From Bradyrhizobium sp. AT1 (GTDB lineage Bacteria; Pseudomonadota; Alphaproteobacteria; Rhizobiales; Xanthobacteraceae), in NCBI RefSeq assembly GCF_001590795.1, contig NZ_JXDL01000001.1, forward strand, positions 2,859,025 through 2,904,137: a DNA stretch of 45,113 bases, in the 5' to 3' direction. This document shows, one piece after another, positions 43,003 through 45,113 of the stretch. How positions within the stretch are numbered: the stretch's first letter is position 1; each line of letters begins with the position of its first letter. A model generated the notes under the pieces. It saw only the letters and a program-made list of their open reading frames with translations, had not been told where the DNA came from and ran no database searches. The position numbers were made by a program, and so were the translations under genes.

Positions 43003-43995
43003 CTATTCCGCGGCTTGTGCGGTCTGGCGCTGCGCGCGCTTCGCCGCATAGGCTGCCGCGGCCTCGCGCACCCAGGCGCCCTCCGCATGAGCCTTGCGGC
43101 GCGCGGCCATGCGGTCGCGATTGCAGGGGCCGTTGCCGGCGAGCACCTGCTTGAACTCGGTCCAGTCGATCTCGCTGTAGCGCCAGTGTCCGTCCGCATC
43201 CTGAATCATGCCGGGATCGGGAATGCTGAGGCCGAGATAGTGCGCTTGCGGCACGGTGGCATCGACGAATTTCTGGCGTAGCTCGTCATTGGAGAAGCGC
43301 TTGATCTTCCATTTGGTGGACGTATCGCTATGCTGGCTCGTGGCATCGGGCGGGCCGAACATCATCAGCACCGGCCACCACCACCGGTTCAGCGATTCCT
43401 GCGCCATCGCCTTCTGCTCGTCGGAGCCGCGACATAGCGTCAGCATAATCTCGTAGCCCTGGCGCTGGTGGAAGGATTCCTCCTTGCAGACCCGGATCAT
43501 CGCGCGCGCATAGGGGCCGTAGGAGCAGCGGCACAGCGGGATCTGGTTCATGATCGCGGCGCCGTCGACCAGCCAGCCGATGGTGCCGATGTCGGCCCAG
43601 GTCAGCGTCGGATAGTTGAAGATCGAGGAATATTTGGCTTTGCCCGCGAGCATCGCGTCGACCAGCTCTTCGCGCGAGGAGCCGAGCGTCTCGGCAGCGG
43701 CATAGAGATAAAGCCCGTGGCCGCACTCGTCCTGCACCTTGGCGAGCAGCGCGGCCTTGCGGCGCAGGGTCGGCGCACGGGTGATCCAGTTGCCCTCCGG
43801 CAGCATGCCGACGACTTCGGAATGGGCGTGCTGGGAGATTTGGCGGGTGAGCGTCTTGCGATAGGCCGACGGCATCCAGTCGTTCGGCTCGATCCGTTCT
43901 TCGGCATCGATCCGGGCCTGGAATTGCGCAGCCTTGGCCGCGTCCTCAGGACCGCGATCGTCGGCCTCGGCCGTATTGAGCGCCTGGGTGTACAT
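43003..43995 (-). CDS. paaA: 1,2-phenylacetyl-CoA epoxidase catalytic subunit PaaA
   Basis: A 330-residue diiron oxygenase subunit that epoxidises the aromatic ring of phenylacetyl-CoA. Iron-ligand helices carry [13 protein letters not shown] and [15 protein letters not shown] with the expected ExxH pairs. The ATG at 43995 is supported by GGAGG 6 bases upstream; an in-frame codon 30 bases earlier lies in the promoter region. First structural gene of the operon, 77 bases after paaX. Confidence 0.96.
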   Translation of the reverse strand: MYTQALNTAEADDRGPEDAAKAAQFQARIDAEERIEPNDWMPSAYRKTLTRQISQHAHSEVVGMLPEGNWITRAPTLRRKAALLAKVQDECGHGLYLYAAAETLGSSREELVDAMLAGKAKYSSIFNYPTLTWADIGTIGWLVDGAAIMNQIPLCRCSYGPYARAMIRVCKEESFHQRQGYEIMLTLCRGSDEQKAMAQESLNRWWWPVLMMFGPPDATSQHSDTSTKWKIKRFSNDELRQKFVDATVPQAHYLGLSIPDPGMIQDADGHWRYSEIDWTEFKQVLAGNGPCNRDRMAARRKAHAEGAWVREAAAAYAAKRAQRQTAQAAE

Positions 43996-44023
43996 GCGCG
44001 TCCTCCCGCTTTTATTGGGAGGC

Positions 44024-44051
44024 AATATATAACAAGAATTAATTCACGCAA
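44024..44051 (-). promoter_or_regulatory. Probable paaA promoter with palindromic operator
   Basis: On the minus strand TTGCGT and TATATT are 16 bases apart, in an AT-rich patch 29 bases before the paaA start. A perfect 10-base palindrome GAATTAATTC (44036-44045) lies between the two hexamers, where a bound repressor would block RNA polymerase. PaaX from the adjacent gene is the likely binder. Confidence 0.5.
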
Positions 44052-44072
44052 GATATTTCTGTAACATAAGAG

Positions 44073-44939
44073 TCAGGTGCCGAACCTCCTTTCCAGCAGC
44101 TTTCGCGCTGGCGGCAATGGCCCTTTCTCGTTGGTTCCATGTCCATCCAGCCACTGTTCCGAGAGGGCAAGCAGCGCGCGATAGATCTCACCGCACAGCT
44201 CACGGGCTGCCCTGCCCGGCCAGTCCGCCGGCAACAGGCTTTCGGGCAACAGCGGATCGCGCAGCACGACGCGGCGGTAGTGGTGGATCAAGAGGATGCG
44301 TGCGGTGAAGGCGTCGGCCTCGGACAGCTCCGAGCCACGCGCAAGTGCGGCACGCAGCGGCTCGAACGTCTTCATGAATTTCAGATAGGCATCCGCGGTG
44401 CGATCCAGCGGCCAGCTCGCACTGAGCAGGCGACGGCCGCTGTCGTCCTCAGCCGAGACTTCGAGGCGGATCGCGCCTGCGGCTTGATCCGGCACCGGCA
44501 CGCCCGACGGCGCGACCCACACGCCCGGCAGCGGACTGCCGAAGCCGGCATTGCGCAGCGCTTCGCGCGAAGCGTCACGATCCTCCCCGTTGCCGATCAG
44601 CAGCAGCTCGAAGCGCCCGGTCCAGTCGGAGGGTAGCGGATCGTAGATGTGCCGCGTCGCAGCCTCGAAGGTCTCGCGGCCTTTCTCGGCAAGCCGATAG
44701 AAGCTGTTGCGGCCGACCTTCTCGCGCGTCAACCAGCCGTCGGCCGCAAGCCGCGACATCGCGGTGCGCACCACGCCGGCATCGATGTCCAGACTCTCGA
44801 AGAACGCCAGCAGCGTGCCAAGCCACACCACGCCACCGCGCGGCACGATGGCGTCGCCGAACACGGTGATGACGATGGAGCCGGTGCGCGACGGCTCGCG
44901 CTTGAGCTGGTCGATGATGCGGGAGAGCGGATGCGCCAT
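44073..44939 (-). CDS. paaX: Phenylacetate operon repressor PaaX
   Basis: A 288-residue PaaX-family regulator: an N-terminal winged helix (about 1-85, including SRTGSIVITVFGDAIVPRGG and GVVRTAMSRLAADGWL), a central domain and a helical C-terminus. In known systems phenylacetyl-CoA releases PaaX from its operator. The ATG at 44939 is where family homology starts (MAHPLSRIIDQLKREP); the frame stays open upstream into a repeat. It is transcribed in the same direction as paaABCDE, 77 bases upstream of paaA. Confidence 0.93.
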   Translation of the reverse strand: MAHPLSRIIDQLKREPSRTGSIVITVFGDAIVPRGGVVWLGTLLAFFESLDIDAGVVRTAMSRLAADGWLTREKVGRNSFYRLAEKGRETFEAATRHIYDPLPSDWTGRFELLLIGNGEDRDASREALRNAGFGSPLPGVWVAPSGVPVPDQAAGAIRLEVSAEDDSGRRLLSASWPLDRTADAYLKFMKTFEPLRAALARGSELSEADAFTARILLIHHYRRVVLRDPLLPESLLPADWPGRAARELCGEIYRALLALSEQWLDGHGTNEKGPLPPARKLLERRFGT

Positions 44940-44993
44940 GCGGCAGGCATAGCGCGTTTGATGCGGGCGCGACAATGGACGGGTGCGACGCTT

Positions 44994-45113
44994 TCTCTTC
45001 TCCTTCTCCCCGCTTGCGGGGAGAAGGTTGGTATGAGGGGGAGTCTCCACGCGATCGGTGGCACTCGGACTCGTGGAGGCTCCCCCTCACCCGGAATTTG
45101 CTCTTCGCAAATT
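44994..45113. repeat. Palindromic intergenic repeat, cut by the right window edge
   Basis: TTCTCCCCGCTTGCGGGGAGAA (about 45004-45026) is a tight hairpin. Beyond it GAGGGGGAGTCTCCACG (45035-45051) pairs with CGTGGAGGCTCCCCCTC (45072-45088) with one mismatch. The arms resemble those of the element at 17991-18159. The element or its neighbour continues beyond the window. Confidence 0.7.

Noticed and set aside
1..45113. tRNA, rRNA, insertion sequence, integrase, phage or toxin-antitoxin genes
   Set aside because: None was recognised on either strand by reading; a tRNA or RNA-family search was not possible here.

Overview
The window reads as a piece of an alphaproteobacterial chromosome, most probably Bradyrhizobium or a close relative in the Nitrobacteraceae. 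The reasons are high GC with GC-rich third codon positions, densely packed short-gap operons of ABC uptake systems and catabolic enzymes, Paa, Aap and Otn genes of the rhizobial type, and several families of intergenic palindromic repeats of the kind common in that group. I see no rRNA, tRNA, CRISPR array, transposase, integrase or phage gene. No gene-free stretch exceeds about 210 bases.

Layout, left to right. (1) 1-3923: two tandem methyl-accepting chemotaxis receptors, the first cut by the window edge, with different sensor domains but almost identical signalling domains. (2) 4093-7882: a tetronate (L-threonate/erythronate type) catabolic cluster, with ltnD-otnI-otnK leftward and otnC rightward. 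(3) 8034-17964: a bidirectional block around a LysR regulator. A DUF1445 hydro-lyase-like gene and a complete Liv-type ABC importer run leftward; an M20 carbamoylase/amidohydrolase and two unrelated 2-hydroxyacid dehydrogenases run rightward. A LysR-type palindrome lies in the shared promoter. (4) 18172-21709: a tartrate/D-malate dehydrogenase divergent from an atypical SDR and an amidase. (5) 21862-28310: two Aap-type amino-acid permeases divergent from an RpiR regulator, a class III aminotransferase, the binding protein and an Asp/Glu-racemase-like protein; the importer has no ATPase gene here. (6) 28307-33866: a TetR regulator divergent from a ferredoxin, cytochrome P450, MFS carrier, cytoplasmic molybdopterin oxidoreductase and hydrolase-OsmC fusion in close order. 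(7) 33871-38361: a MocR regulator divergent from an EamA exporter, then a quinone-oxidoreductase-like dehydrogenase coupled to a YeeE/YedE transporter. (8) 38426-44939: phenylacetate degradation in the order paaX-paaABCDE-paaI-paaK. (9) 44994-45113: the start of another repeat element.

The window is mostly a catabolic island-like run of uptake-plus-oxidation modules, each with its own one-component regulator (LysR, RpiR, TetR, MocR, PaaX), with palindromic operators visible at several divergent promoters. The least explained units are the LysR-centred block in region 3, the P450/molybdenum/OsmC operon in region 6 and the ATPase-less Aap module in region 5. No sign of recent transfer stands out; the palindromic repeats sit between genes and in three places inside apparent transcription units.
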